64,000 nucleotides of DNA from Isoptericola peretonis (GTDB taxonomy: Bacteria; Actinomycetota; Actinomycetes; Actinomycetales; Cellulomonadaceae), in assembly GCA_023241745.1 (NCBI GenBank), contig JALQCY010000008.1:1-64000 (forward strand). Reading direction: 5' to 3'. Numbering within the stretch: position 1 is the stretch's first letter; each line of letters opens with the position of its first letter. This document shows positions 1 through 8,933 of this stretch, piece by piece. The notes beneath the pieces are model-generated. The model was not told where the DNA came from. It worked only from the letters and a program-made list of their open reading frames with translations, and made no database searches. The translations under genes were made by a program, and so were the position numbers.

Positions 1-1526
1 ACGGACCCGGCAAGGCCAACCTCGTCGGCGCGGAGCCGATCACCGGCTGGGAGCCCTACCAGGACGGCATCTACAAGGCAGCCGTGGACCTGGACGCGCC
101 GTTCTACACCCTGTTCGTCGACGGCGACCGCGCCACCACGGCGCGCCACCCCAACCGCACGAGCGAGGACACCCACGCGCCGTACCTCTTCTCGCGACTC
201 ATCGAGCCCGAGAAGGAAGGGGTGCGCGACCAGATCGGCTACAACCCCGGCGAGTGGGACGAGACGGCGGACCTCGGCTCGTACACCACCTGGCCGGCCC
301 AGGTCACGATCTGGTCCGGGGGCTCGTGGAGCTGGTTCACCGACACGGTGCCGATCAAGAACGCGGACGTCAAGGACACCGACAACAAGCTCATCCTCGA
401 CCACTGGACCCGCTACGCGATGATCAACAGCCGCAGCGGTTCGCGGTACTTCCTGCAGAACTCCCTCGACTTCCTCGACCAGGCCGGGGAGTACTACCTG
501 GACCACGAGGCGGGCGAGGTCTACTACAAGCCGGCGGCCGGCTCGATGGACGGGCTGACCGTCATGCGGCCCACGGTGTCCACGGTGATCGACGTCAAGG
601 GCGGCTCGGCCGACGACCGGGCCCACGACATCACGTTCGACGGCATCGGCGTCCAGTACACGGACTTCGTCGACTGGTACCGCGCCGGCTGGATCAGCGC
701 GGGAGACGCCGGCGTCCCCCACGAGTACCCGGAGTACGACCGTCAGATCGAGATGCCCCGCAACCGGTTCGGCGCCGTCACCCTCGAGAACACCTCGCAC
801 ATCACCCTGACGGGCATGCACCTGCGCGACACGGGCTTCACCGGCGTGTACGCGCTGTTCGCCAACGACCACCTCACCGTCGAGGACTCGCTGCTGGAGA
901 ACCTCGGCGCCGACGGCATCAAGGTCGAGGGGGGCTGGCCCGGCGAGGGCGATCTGACCCACGACCACACCTTCCGCAACCTGTACATCGACCACGTCGG
1001 CGAGCTCGTGCCGGGAGACGCCGCCGGCATCGAGCTCATGGACACCGGCGACAACCTCGTCGAGCACGTCCACGTCAAGCACTCTGCCCGCTACGGCATC
1101 AGCCTGGAGTCGCGCCCGGAGGTCACGGACGGCGAGCAATACACCGACAACAACACGTTCCGGTACATCCGCATCGACGAGGCGGGCCTCGACTCCGGCG
1201 ACATGGGTGCGTTCTACACCTACGGGGTGGACAACCAGGAGCCCCACCCGGTCCAGAACACCGTCGACCAGATGGTCATCGGCGACGTCATCCCGGACCC
1301 TGCCGGCGCCATGCCCGACAGCGGCACCCGCGGCGTGCACATGGACGCCGGCGGCTGCGGCTTCGCGTTCTCCAACGTCGAGGTCGGCGAGACGACCGAC
1401 CAGTCGTACCAGTCCTACGAGTGCAACGAGGTCACGAACGGCAGCTGGCAGGACGGCTTCGACCCCGCCGGCATCCAGCACGACCTCATCGGCGTCACCG
1501 ACGACTTCCCCTTCGAGACCGAGTAG
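1..1526 (+). CDS. Right-handed parallel beta-helix protein, 5' truncated by window edge
   Basis: The reading frame is open from base 3 to the stop at 1524-1526, so the true start lies before the window. The product resembles secreted carbohydrate-active proteins with a right-handed parallel beta-helix (pectate-lyase-like or GH141-like). A region rich in FVDG and aromatic residues is followed by repeated short strands such as ITFDGIGVQYTDF, LTVEDSLLENLGADGIKVEG and NTFRYIRIDEAGL. It is paralogous to the protein at 5628-8309: both share a GEYYxD...VYYKPA/LYFKPA stretch before the helix. The substrate is not evident. A strong hairpin follows the stop, and the next gene has its own operator, so this is probably the last gene of an upstream unit. 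Confidence 0.8.
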   Translation, partial: GPGKANLVGAEPITGWEPYQDGIYKAAVDLDAPFYTLFVDGDRATTARHPNRTSEDTHAPYLFSRLIEPEKEGVRDQIGYNPGEWDETADLGSYTTWPAQVTIWSGGSWSWFTDTVPIKNADVKDTDNKLILDHWTRYAMINSRSGSRYFLQNSLDFLDQAGEYYLDHEAGEVYYKPAAGSMDGLTVMRPTVSTVIDVKGGSADDRAHDITFDGIGVQYTDFVDWYRAGWISAGDAGVPHEYPEYDRQIEMPRNRFGAVTLENTSHITLTGMHLRDTGFTGVYALFANDHLTVEDSLLENLGADGIKVEGGWPGEGDLTHDHTFRNLYIDHVGELVPGDAAGIELMDTGDNLVEHVHVKHSARYGISLESRPEVTDGEQYTDNNTFRYIRIDEAGLDSGDMGAFYTYGVDNQEPHPVQNTVDQMVIGDVIPDPAGAMPDSGTRGVHMDAGGCGFAFSNVEVGETTDQSYQSYECNEVTNGSWQDGFDPAGIQHDLIGVTDDFPFETE

Positions 1527-1532
1527 TGCCAC

Positions 1533-1570
1533 GGGCCGTGCCCCGCACGTCCGCGTGCGGGGCACGGCCC
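1533..1570 (+). terminator. Strong intrinsic hairpin after the first beta-helix gene
   Basis: A perfect 17-bp stem (1533-1549 pairing with 1554-1570) with loop TCCG lies 6 bp after the stop codon. There is no T-run, which is usual for high-GC actinobacterial terminators. It separates the first gene from the glycosidase gene that follows. Confidence 0.8.
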
Positions 1571-1585
1571 TCCCCGTCCCGAGCA

Positions 1586-1599
1586 TGTGAGCGCTCACA
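1586..1599. promoter_or_regulatory. LacI-family operator (perfect 14-bp palindrome)
   Basis: TGTGAGCGCTCACA is a perfect palindrome with the central CG of LacI/GalR-family operators, and equals the core of the symmetric lac operator. It sits between the preceding terminator and the start at 1615, 15 bp upstream of the ATG. It therefore probably mediates sugar-responsive repression of the glycosidase gene. No LacI gene is present in the window. Confidence 0.75.
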
Positions 1600-1614
1600 C
1601 CCGAGGAGCAGGCC

Positions 1615-4140
1615 ATGACCGACCGCCAGCGCACCACCCGACCACCCACCACCTCCGCACCCCGTGGCGTCCGCACCCGCCGCCGCGCGCCCGTCGTCGT
1701 CGGCGCGACGGCCGCGCTGCTCGCGACCGCCGTCGTGCCCGCCGGGGGCGCGACGGGCCCGGACGCCCCTCCCGCCGCGAACGCCGGGCTCCAGCGCCCC
1801 TTCGCCCTGCCCGGGTTCGTCGAGCGGGACGACAACGGCGCCCTCCTCGTGGGCGAGGGCGAGAGCCGGTTCGCCCTCCGGGTCGACCTGCTCACCTCCG
1901 CGGGACGGCTGATCCGCGAGAACCAGGGCCTGCTCAACCACGTCGCGCACGTCGGCCCGGTCACGGTCGACGGGTCGTACTACGAGGTGGAGATCAGCAG
2001 CGACGACCGCACCGTCACCCCGGACCGGCTGGGGGCGCTGCGGGAGATCCTCGCCCACCCCGACGAGTGGTCGGCCGAGCAGGTCGCCGAGGCCCGCGAG
2101 CAGCTGCCGGCCCTGCAGGCACGCTACGACCAGACCCAGCGCGACAAGCAGACGATCGTCCTCCGGTTCGCGCGCACCGCCCCGAACACCCTGGTGGGCT
2201 CCGTCACGGCGCGCGACGCCGACGCGACCGTCTTCCTCGAGGCAGCGCCCCCGTGGGACGAGGAGAACACCTACGAGGTGTCCGACGGCGGCGTCCGCGC
2301 CACCGGCGCGGGCCTCGACGACCCGTCGGAGGTCGGCCACTTCGCGCTGCTGCCCACACAGCGCCCGGACGACGCCGCCGCCTACGCGTCCGAGGACGAC
2401 ATGGTCGCGGCCATGGAGGGCGAGGAGGGCGCCCCCGGAGACGCCGCGGCCGCCCTGCGCTACACGCTGGACGAGGGCGAGACGATCACCTTCACCACCA
2501 GCGTCGCCGACGAACCGCCGACCACGAGAGCCACCCGCGGCAGCATCCTGGGTGCCCTCGCGCGGGCCCGAGCGAAGGCCGACGACGGCACGCTGAGCGG
2601 GAGCGGCCCCGCGGGCCGGGCGGCCACGGCGATGCGCACCGCGATGGCCCTCAACGCCAACTACGACGAGGCGTCCCGGCAGAGCTTCCTCGTGTGGGGC
2701 TGGGGCCGGGGCGGCGCCGAGAACGACTCCATCTTCACCGGCTGGGACTCCGCCTGGGACGCCGTCACCGCCCTCACCGTGGACCCGGAGCTGGCCCGCC
2801 AGCACGAGCGGGTGCTGTTCGCCTCCGGCGGGCCGCGCTACGACCAGCTGCACGCCGGGCCGATGCACGCCTACGCCGTGAAGCGCATCTACGCCGCCAC
2901 GGGCGACCGTGAGCTCGTCGAGCAGGCCTACCCCTCGCTCGTCGAGTTCTTCGACAAGCTGCCCGAGTGGGACGTGAACGGCGACGGGCTGCTGGAGGCG
3001 CCCTACGACGGCGACCCGAGCAAGGTGGGCAACCACCTCGGCCTCGACGACCTACCCGTCTACCTCGCGGCCGACCGGGTCGCCAAGGAGGGCGGCAGCG
3101 GCGACGAGCGCGACAACACCGACCTCACCGACGTCGCGCTGACCTCGTACTACGCGCTCATGGCGGACTCCCTGTCCGACCTCGCCACCGCCCTCGGCCG
3201 GCCCGACGACGCCCGCCGGTTCGACGCCACCCTCGCGCGGACCAAGCAGGCCGCGAACGACACGCTGTGGGACGACGAGCGCGGCATGTACCTCGACCGG
3301 AACCTCGACGGCACCTGGGGGAACGTCGTGACGCCGACGATCTTCTACCCCCTCTTCGGCGGGCTGGCGACGCCCGAGCGGGCGCAGCGCACGGTCGAGG
3401 AGAACCTGCTCGACCCCGCGAAGTTCTGGGGCGAGCACGCCATCCCGAGCATCAGCCGCGACGACGCGGAGTACTGCGCCAACGGCGACGTCTCGCGGAC
3501 GTCCTCCCCGCACTACACGTACTACGTGGGCTGGGGCGAGGAGAACAGCTGCGAGCAGTGGCGCGGCGCCGTCTGGCCGCCGATGAACGCGACGGTCTAC
3601 GACGGCCTCAAGCGGTACGGGCTCGACGACGCCGCGGGCCGGCTCGCGGCGAAGAGCACGAGCATGTTCCTCGACAGCTGGGACGAGAACGGCTACTTCC
3701 CCGAGTACTTCGACCCCGAGCCGGGACAGGTCATCAACGCCTCTGCGGTGGACAGCGCGTGGCGCTACTACACCTGGTCGAACGTGATGCCGCTGATGGC
3801 GGTGCACGAGCTCGTCGCCGAGGACGCCTGGGGACGGCCGGGGTCGGTGACCTTCGGCTCCCACGCCCTGCCCGGGCGCAACCGCGTCGACGACGTCCGC
3901 GTCGGCGAGCACACGTACGCCGCGACGGTGAGCCCGAGCAGCACCGTCCTCGAGCGGGACGGGCGCACCGTGTTCCGGGCGACCGGCGGCCGCGTCGTCG
4001 TGCGCGACCTCGCGCTCACCCGGGACGGCGCGTGCTTCGACGTCAACGCCACCGCCGCGACGCGCCTGCAGGTGTCCCCGCGCCCCGGCACGACGCTGCG
4101 CACCACGGTGGAGGCGGGCAGCTCGCACGTCTGCCTCTGA
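1615..4140 (+). CDS. Secreted GH63-like (MGH1-type) glycoside hydrolase
   Basis: 841 aa. The N-terminus has an Arg-rich stretch and a hydrophobic core (about residues 22-45), as in an export signal. A beta-rich N-terminal region precedes an (alpha/alpha)6-barrel-type domain. Family-like motifs are WGWGRGG, FTGWDSAWDAVTAL, the HAYAVKRIY region and EQWRGAVWPPMN near the C-terminal part of the barrel; these match the GH63 / mannosyl-oligosaccharide-glucosidase-like clan. The ATG is preceded by GAGGAGCAGGCC, a good ribosome site. Substrate cannot be assigned; an alpha-linked glycan is likely from the fold. It lies beside beta-helix polysaccharide-degrading proteins and a LacI operator, consistent with a glycan-utilisation locus. 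Confidence 0.8.
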   Translation: MTDRQRTTRPPTTSAPRGVRTRRRAPVVVGATAALLATAVVPAGGATGPDAPPAANAGLQRPFALPGFVERDDNGALLVGEGESRFALRVDLLTSAGRLIRENQGLLNHVAHVGPVTVDGSYYEVEISSDDRTVTPDRLGALREILAHPDEWSAEQVAEAREQLPALQARYDQTQRDKQTIVLRFARTAPNTLVGSVTARDADATVFLEAAPPWDEENTYEVSDGGVRATGAGLDDPSEVGHFALLPTQRPDDAAAYASEDDMVAAMEGEEGAPGDAAAALRYTLDEGETITFTTSVADEPPTTRATRGSILGALARARAKADDGTLSGSGPAGRAATAMRTAMALNANYDEASRQSFLVWGWGRGGAENDSIFTGWDSAWDAVTALTVDPELARQHERVLFASGGPRYDQLHAGPMHAYAVKRIYAATGDRELVEQAYPSLVEFFDKLPEWDVNGDGLLEAPYDGDPSKVGNHLGLDDLPVYLAADRVAKEGGSGDERDNTDLTDVALTSYYALMADSLSDLATALGRPDDARRFDATLARTKQAANDTLWDDERGMYLDRNLDGTWGNVVTPTIFYPLFGGLATPERAQRTVEENLLDPAKFWGEHAIPSISRDDAEYCANGDVSRTSSPHYTYYVGWGEENSCEQWRGAVWPPMNATVYDGLKRYGLDDAAGRLAAKSTSMFLDSWDENGYFPEYFDPEPGQVINASAVDSAWRYYTWSNVMPLMAVHELVAEDAWGRPGSVTFGSHALPGRNRVDDVRVGEHTYAATVSPSSTVLERDGRTVFRATGGRVVVRDLALTRDGACFDVNATAATRLQVSPRPGTTLRTTVEAGSSHVCL

Positions 4141-4157
4141 CGCCACGCAGGGAGCGG

Positions 4158-4192
4158 CGCCCGGTCCTGGCCACGGAGGTCAGGGCCGGGCG
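4158..4192. terminator. Bidirectional hairpin between convergent genes
   Basis: Arms CGCCCGGTCCTG (4158-4169) and CAGGGCCGGGCG (4181-4192) pair over 12 positions with one G-T wobble. The hairpin lies between the glycosidase stop (4140) and the end of the minus-strand regulator, overlapping the latter's stop codon, and could terminate both. Confidence 0.6.
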
Positions 4193-5145
4193 TCGCCGCC
4201 GTACGCCGCGACCAGCTCCGCCCCGAGCCGGGACAGCTCCGAGCGGACCTCGGGCGGCCCGACGACGTCCGCCTCGGCGCCCCAGCCGGCGAGGTGCCGC
4301 GCGACGTCCAGCGGCGTGGGCGCGGCGACCCGTACCCGCACCCGCCCGGAGCCGTCGGGACCGGCGTCGTCCGCCACGACGGTGTGCCGTCCGAACTGCG
4401 CGCGCAGGACGTCGACGTGCTCGGCGGCCACCCGCACGGTCGCCCAGGTGGCGGACCGCTTCACCTCGACCTCGCCGACGACGCGCTCCCACTCGGCCTG
4501 CAGGTCGAGGTCCTCCGGCACCTGGGCCCGCTCGTCGGTCACCTCGAGCGCGTGGACGCGGCTCACCCGGAAGGTGCGCGGGCCTCGGGGCGTGCCGGCG
4601 ATCAGGTACCACGCGCCGTCCTTGTCCACGAGGCCCCAGGGGTCGACGTCGCGCCGTGAGGACGCGCCGGTCGCGCCGGTGTAGTCGATGCGCACGCGGC
4701 GGCGCTCCACGACGGCGCGCTCCAGCGCGTCCACCTCCGGGGGCCGGGGGCGCCCGGCCGCGCTCCAGGCCTCGCGGTCGACGACGACGGCCCGGGCGGC
4801 GGCCTCGGCCTCGGCGCGGAAGGTGGCCGGCAACGCCCGCACGAGCTTGCGGAGCGCGCCCCGCGCGTCGTCGGACGACGACGCCCCGGGCCCGGCGAGC
4901 AGGAAGAGCGCCCGCGCCTCGGGTGCGGTCAGCCCGCTGAGGTCGGTGCGGGACCCGCCGACCAGCGACCACCCGCCGCCGCGGCCGGGCTGGGGGTAGA
5001 CGGGCACGCCCGCCGCCGCGAGCGCCTCGAGGTCCCGGCGGGCGGTCGCCACCGAGACCTCGAGGTCTGCCGCGAGCTGTGCGGCGGTGACGCGGGGGCG
5101 GGACTGCAGGTGCAGGAGGACCTGGATCAACCGATCGGCGCGCAT
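4180..5145 (-). CDS. WYL-domain transcriptional regulator (DeoR-type HTH)
   Basis: 321 aa. The N-terminal winged helix-turn-helix (about residues 1-60; VTAAQLAADLEVSVATARRD) is followed by a GGGW stretch and a central/C-terminal WYL domain (about 140-215, with GLVDKDGAWYLIAGTP), then the WCX extension. WYL regulators sense ligands, often nucleic acids or nucleotides, in defence and stress loci; nothing here shows the ligand. The gene is divergent from a small VOC gene (start 5251), the usual layout for a WYL regulator and its target in actinobacteria. It likely controls that gene and itself. Confidence 0.88.
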   Translation of the reverse strand: MRADRLIQVLLHLQSRPRVTAAQLAADLEVSVATARRDLEALAAAGVPVYPQPGRGGGWSLVGGSRTDLSGLTAPEARALFLLAGPGASSSDDARGALRKLVRALPATFRAEAEAAARAVVVDREAWSAAGRPRPPEVDALERAVVERRRVRIDYTGATGASSRRDVDPWGLVDKDGAWYLIAGTPRGPRTFRVSRVHALEVTDERAQVPEDLDLQAEWERVVGEVEVKRSATWATVRVAAEHVDVLRAQFGRHTVVADDAGPDGSGRVRVRVAAPTPLDVARHLAGWGAEADVVGPPEVRSELSRLGAELVAAYGGDARP

Positions 5146-5250
5146 GACCTGAGACTCCCACGGAAAGTAGGCAGAAGGTGATCACTTTGACCGGAAGAGT
5201 GGTGCTCACGAGGTCATCGGGCCTCGCCCCATCGAGCACGAGGAGCCGAC

Positions 5251-5661
5251 ATGCTGCGCGGACTGACCACCATCACCTACCTGGCCGACGACGTCACCGC
5301 CGCCCGCGACTGGTACGCCGAGGTGCTCGGCACCGAGGCCTACTTCGCCCGCGAGATGGACGGCACCCTCGCGTACGCCGAGTTCCGCATCGGCGACTAC
5401 CAGCACGAGCTGGGACTCATGGACCGGCGGTTCGCCCCGCCGCAGGCCGACGGCGCCGCGGGCGCCGTCGCCTACTGGGCGGTCGACGACGTCCGCGGCG
5501 CGTGGGCGCGGCTGCTGGAGCTGGGCGCCACCGCGCACCAGGAGCCGATCGAGCGCGGCCCCGGTTTCGTGACCGCGGCCGTCGTCGACCCGTTCGGCAA
5601 CGTGCTCGGCGTCATGGAGAACTCGCACTACCGCGAGGTGCTCGCCTCCCTCACGTCCTGA
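5251..5661 (+). CDS. VOC (glyoxalase/bleomycin-resistance fold) family protein
   Basis: 136 aa, one vicinal-oxygen-chelate domain made of two beta-alpha-beta-beta-beta units: TTITYLADDVTAARDWYAEVLGTE at the N-terminus and VAYWAVDDVRGAWARLLELGA in the second half, ending FGNVLGVMEN with the conserved metal-position Glu. The ribosome site GAGGAG is 8 bp before the ATG. It is divergent from the WYL regulator, its probable controller. Its 3' end overlaps the end of the convergent beta-helix gene by 34 bp. The substrate cannot be read from the sequence. Confidence 0.85.
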   Translation: MLRGLTTITYLADDVTAARDWYAEVLGTEAYFAREMDGTLAYAEFRIGDYQHELGLMDRRFAPPQADGAAGAVAYWAVDDVRGAWARLLELGATAHQEPIERGPGFVTAAVVDPFGNVLGVMENSHYREVLASLTS

Positions 5662-8309
5662 CCGGGCCGCCCGACGTCGTCGAACGACACGAGGCGGTTC
5701 CAGGTCGCGACCCACTCCCGGCCGAGCGTCCGGGCCACCTCGCCCCGCGGCGAGAACGTCAGGGTCGCCAGGTCGAGGCCGGCGGCCTCGACGGACGCCG
5801 GCTTGCTGAGGTTCGTGTTGATCCGGTCGCTCCAGGTGTCCAGGCGGTAGGTGGCGGCCGGGTCGGCGAACGAGCTCTGCCCGAACTCGTACTCGCCGCC
5901 CCCGATGATCACCGAGCGGTCGAGGACGTTGCGTGCCGGCACGTACAGCGAGTCCGGGTCCTCCCAGACCGTCGCGCGGTCGCACCCGTTCGAGGCGTCG
6001 GGCGCGTAGTCCGCGGCCCGGCAGTCCACCCCGGTCGCGGCGACGCGCGGTACGTACCAGTCGTCGATCTCCGGGAAGAGCATCGGCGTCCCGTCGGAGT
6101 ACCGGGCCCTGCCGTCGGTGTAGTGGGCGTGCCACCGCGCGACGTCCTCGGGGGTGGCGCTGTACTTCTCCCCCTCGCGCACGTCGAGGAACGCGTTGAA
6201 GCGGCTCTGCACCACCCAGCCGTTCGGCACGGGCAGGCCGCGCTCGCCGTTGCGGTGGTAGAGCTGGTCGTGGCCGGTGCGGTCGACGTCGACGAACACG
6301 TTGTCCGTCGCGGCGTTGCTGTGCCCGGACTGGAAGAAGACCCCGGAGTGCGCGTCCTTCACCACGTTGTGGTGGAACCGCATGCCGGAGACGCCGTCGT
6401 CCATGTAGAACGCGTCGTTCGAGCCGCCGATCCGCTCGAAGAAGTTGTACGCGACCTCGTTGCCCAGGTACGTGTAGTCGCGCCCGGTGTACACCACGCC
6501 CTGGTCGCCGGCGTTCGTCACGAGGTCGGCGAAGTAGTTGTGGTTGACCCGCATGTCGTTGCCCATGATCTGCACGGCCATGTGCGGCGCGTCGTGCACG
6601 TAGTTCTTCTCGAAGCTGTTCCCGACGCCGTACAGGTAGCCCGCCGGCGTGTACGTCGCGAGCTGGGAGAAGCGGGCGATCTCGTTGTGGCGGGCCACGT
6701 TGTCGCCCCGCTCCAGCGTGCTGCGGTCGCCGCCGCCGAGCAGGACGCCGCCCCCGCCCAGGTCGTGGAGGTACGAGTTCTGCACCACGTTGTCGTGCCC
6801 GCCGCGCACGGCCTCGTAGTCGGGCAGCGCGGTGATCGACTCGGTGGTCTCCCCGATGCGGACCGCGTCCATGCTGACGTTCGAGATCTCCACGCCGTCG
6901 ACGAGCGTCTGCTCGGCGTCGAGCAGCTGGACGCCGCTGACCAGCGAGTCGGACAGGCTCAGGCCGCGGATCGTGACACCGGTGGTGCCCTCGAGGCGGA
7001 AGAGGTTGTCGTCGAACGCGCGCAGGGTGATCTGCTTGCCGTCGACCGTGTCGCCGGCCGGCTTGAAGTACAGGACGTCGTTGTCGTCGTAGCGGTCGAC
7101 GTAGTACTCCCCCTCCGCGTCCAGCTCGGAGAGGACGTTCACCGCCTTGACCTTCGTGTAGTCGTCGCGGGGCCAGTACATCGACGGGTACTTCGCGTAC
7201 ATCGTGGTGCCGCTCCACGACAGCATCCGCACCATGTCGTTGGCGTAGTTGTTGCCGAGATACCCCGACAGCCAGCCCTCGGTCTCGTAGCGGGTGTTGT
7301 CGATGTCGGCGACCCACTGCGGGTCGGCCTGGACCGGGATGTCGCCGTGCTCGCCGAACCCGCGCGTCCCGTGGTCCTCGATCGTGGGCACGGCCTCGGG
7401 CGCCCACCGCTGGTAGCGGTCGCCCTCGAGCAGGCGGCCGCCCACCTCGTAGAGCGGCGGCGTCATCGCCCGCATCTCGTCCTGCGACCAGGTGTCGCGC
7501 TGTGCCGGGTCGGCCAGCTGCTGCTTCTTGTCCTCGAACTGCGCCCGCGGCGTCGTGCCGCTCGCCGCCCACTCGTTCTCCGGCCCGAAGCGGTCGACCA
7601 GGTCGGGCTGCGTGAGGTCGCCCTGCCCCTCGACCTTCCACTTGGCCCCGTTGCCGTACAGGTAGCAGCCGTCGTCGGCGCCGGTGCACCCGTCGCCGTT
7701 GGGGTACTCGGCGAGCGTCTGGGTCTCGCCGTCCACGACGAGCTCGGGCGCGAACGGCTGCGGCAGCCAGTTGAACCCGTTCTTGTAGAGCGTGCCCGGG
7801 TCGACGCCGGCGGCGCCCAGGTCGTAGACCCACACGCCCTCGCGCAGCTCCGGGGTGTCGAGGCGGGCGTTCGACGAGAGCGCCGGGTCGGCCAGCGCGT
7901 CGGCGCCGAGGTCGGCGAGCCGCTGCCAGCCGTCGGCCGGGAGCTCGTGCGCGCCCGTCACCCGCACCTGCTCGTCCCCGTACGCCTCGTACGTGACCCA
8001 GGAGTGGTCGGGACCCACCAGGTCGATCGCGTCGTCGAGCACGTACTCACCGCCCCGGATCGCGACCGTGCCCGGTCGGACGGCGGTGGTGCGCCCCGCG
8101 AGGGCGTCGCGCCCGGCCTCGATCGTGCGGAGCGGCGCGTCCTTCGTGCCGGCGGCGTCGTCGTCCCCGTCGGGCGCCACGTAGACGACGGGCCCCCGTC
8201 CCGCCGCGCCGGGCGGCGCGGCGGCCGCCCCCGTGCCGACGGTCGTGGCCACCAGTGCCGCGGTCGCCGCGGCCGCGGCGAGCCCCCTGAGCGTTCTGCG
8301 AGCATGCAT
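5628..8309 (-). CDS. Secreted right-handed parallel beta-helix protein
   Basis: 893 aa from the chosen ATG at 8309. An upstream in-frame extension to 8627 exists but is arginine/proline-rich and lacks homology-like features. The chosen start gives a clear signal peptide (MHARRTLRGL, then an Ala/Val-rich core to about residue 32) followed by the typical VVYVAPDGDDDAAGT...APLRTIEAGRDAL entry of secreted beta-helix glycan-active proteins. Helical repeats (about 430-720) include VTIRGLSLSDSLVSGVQLLD and DNVVQNSYLHDLGGGGVLLGG. Pectate-lyase-like or GH141-like activity is possible; the family is not certain. It is paralogous to the gene at 1-1526. A candidate operator lies 22 bp upstream of the start. 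Confidence 0.82.
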   Translation of the reverse strand: MHARRTLRGLAAAAATAALVATTVGTGAAAAPPGAAGRGPVVYVAPDGDDDAAGTKDAPLRTIEAGRDALAGRTTAVRPGTVAIRGGEYVLDDAIDLVGPDHSWVTYEAYGDEQVRVTGAHELPADGWQRLADLGADALADPALSSNARLDTPELREGVWVYDLGAAGVDPGTLYKNGFNWLPQPFAPELVVDGETQTLAEYPNGDGCTGADDGCYLYGNGAKWKVEGQGDLTQPDLVDRFGPENEWAASGTTPRAQFEDKKQQLADPAQRDTWSQDEMRAMTPPLYEVGGRLLEGDRYQRWAPEAVPTIEDHGTRGFGEHGDIPVQADPQWVADIDNTRYETEGWLSGYLGNNYANDMVRMLSWSGTTMYAKYPSMYWPRDDYTKVKAVNVLSELDAEGEYYVDRYDDNDVLYFKPAGDTVDGKQITLRAFDDNLFRLEGTTGVTIRGLSLSDSLVSGVQLLDAEQTLVDGVEISNVSMDAVRIGETTESITALPDYEAVRGGHDNVVQNSYLHDLGGGGVLLGGGDRSTLERGDNVARHNEIARFSQLATYTPAGYLYGVGNSFEKNYVHDAPHMAVQIMGNDMRVNHNYFADLVTNAGDQGVVYTGRDYTYLGNEVAYNFFERIGGSNDAFYMDDGVSGMRFHHNVVKDAHSGVFFQSGHSNAATDNVFVDVDRTGHDQLYHRNGERGLPVPNGWVVQSRFNAFLDVREGEKYSATPEDVARWHAHYTDGRARYSDGTPMLFPEIDDWYVPRVAATGVDCRAADYAPDASNGCDRATVWEDPDSLYVPARNVLDRSVIIGGGEYEFGQSSFADPAATYRLDTWSDRINTNLSKPASVEAAGLDLATLTFSPRGEVARTLGREWVATWNRLVSFDDVGRPGQDVREASTSR

Positions 8310-8330
8310 GCGATCCCCAATGATCAGACG

Positions 8331-8345
8331 TATGACATGTTCATA
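8331..8345. promoter_or_regulatory. Candidate operator TATGA-N5-TCATA
   Basis: The inverted repeat TATGACATGTTCATA lies 22 bp upstream of the beta-helix ATG on the minus strand. The arms are perfect 5-mers around CATGT. The form resembles GntR/FadR-type sites, but no GntR regulator of that type is adjacent, so the assignment is tentative. Confidence 0.4.
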
Positions 8346-8447
8346 GTGGCGGAGGTCGGAGGGCGGGCGCAAGGCGGGCGACGGATGCCGTTGTCGTGGC
8401 GAGGGTGTACACACGGAGGGCACCGCACCGACGCGAGGAGCCCCGAG

Positions 8448-8927
8448 ATGACATCCGGTCCCGACGACCCCACCGACGACATCGCGTTCGCACGCCGCGT
8501 CCTGGACGACGGTCGCTACCTCGTCCTCGCCTCCGCGGACGGCGAGGGGAACCCGTGGCCCGCTCCCCTCTGGTACGCCCGCGAGGGCCGGGAGATCGTC
8601 TGGGTCTCCCGGCGCAGCACGCGCCACTCGTCCAACCTGGCGACGCGGTCGACCGTGGGGCTCGTGGTCTTCGAGACCCCGGTGCCCACCGCCGGGCGCA
8701 CGCGCGCCGTGTACGCGGAGGCGACGGCGGGAGAGGTCCCGGAGGCCGACCTCGAGCGCTGCCTCGACGTCTACGACCGCCGCTCCCGCGCCGAGGGGAT
8801 GGGCCCCTGGCCCGTGGAGCGCGTCGTCCCGCCGGCCGACATGCGCCTGTACCGCGCCGTCGTGTCGCGGTTCTTCGTGCTCGAGCCCGACCGCGACCTC
8901 CGCCGCGAGGTCGAGCTGGACCTGTAG
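8448..8927 (+). CDS. Pyridoxamine 5'-phosphate oxidase-fold (split-barrel) flavoprotein
   Basis: 159 aa. The N-terminal split-barrel begins with ARRVLDDGRYLVLASADGEGNPWPAPLWYA, the classical PPOX-family opening, followed by IVWVSRRSTRHSSNLATR, which normally contacts the flavin phosphate. Such proteins bind FMN or F420, or act as heme/flavin reductase-like oxidoreductases; the cofactor is not determined. The ATG at 8448 has GAGGAG 8 bp upstream; a long open frame extending to 5178 is antisense overlap and was not used. It converges on the TetR gene with only 6 bp between stops. Confidence 0.85.
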   Translation: MTSGPDDPTDDIAFARRVLDDGRYLVLASADGEGNPWPAPLWYAREGREIVWVSRRSTRHSSNLATRSTVGLVVFETPVPTAGRTRAVYAEATAGEVPEADLERCLDVYDRRSRAEGMGPWPVERVVPPADMRLYRAVVSRFFVLEPDRDLRREVELDL

Positions 8928-8933
8928 CCGAGG

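Noticed and set aside
5178..8927. Very long plus-strand open frame (over 1200 codons) opposite the beta-helix gene
   Set aside because: It is antisense to a protein with a clear signal peptide and family motifs; its own translation is Val/Arg/Ala/Gly-rich without domain motifs. Only the last 159 codons (from 8448) form a real PPOX-fold protein.
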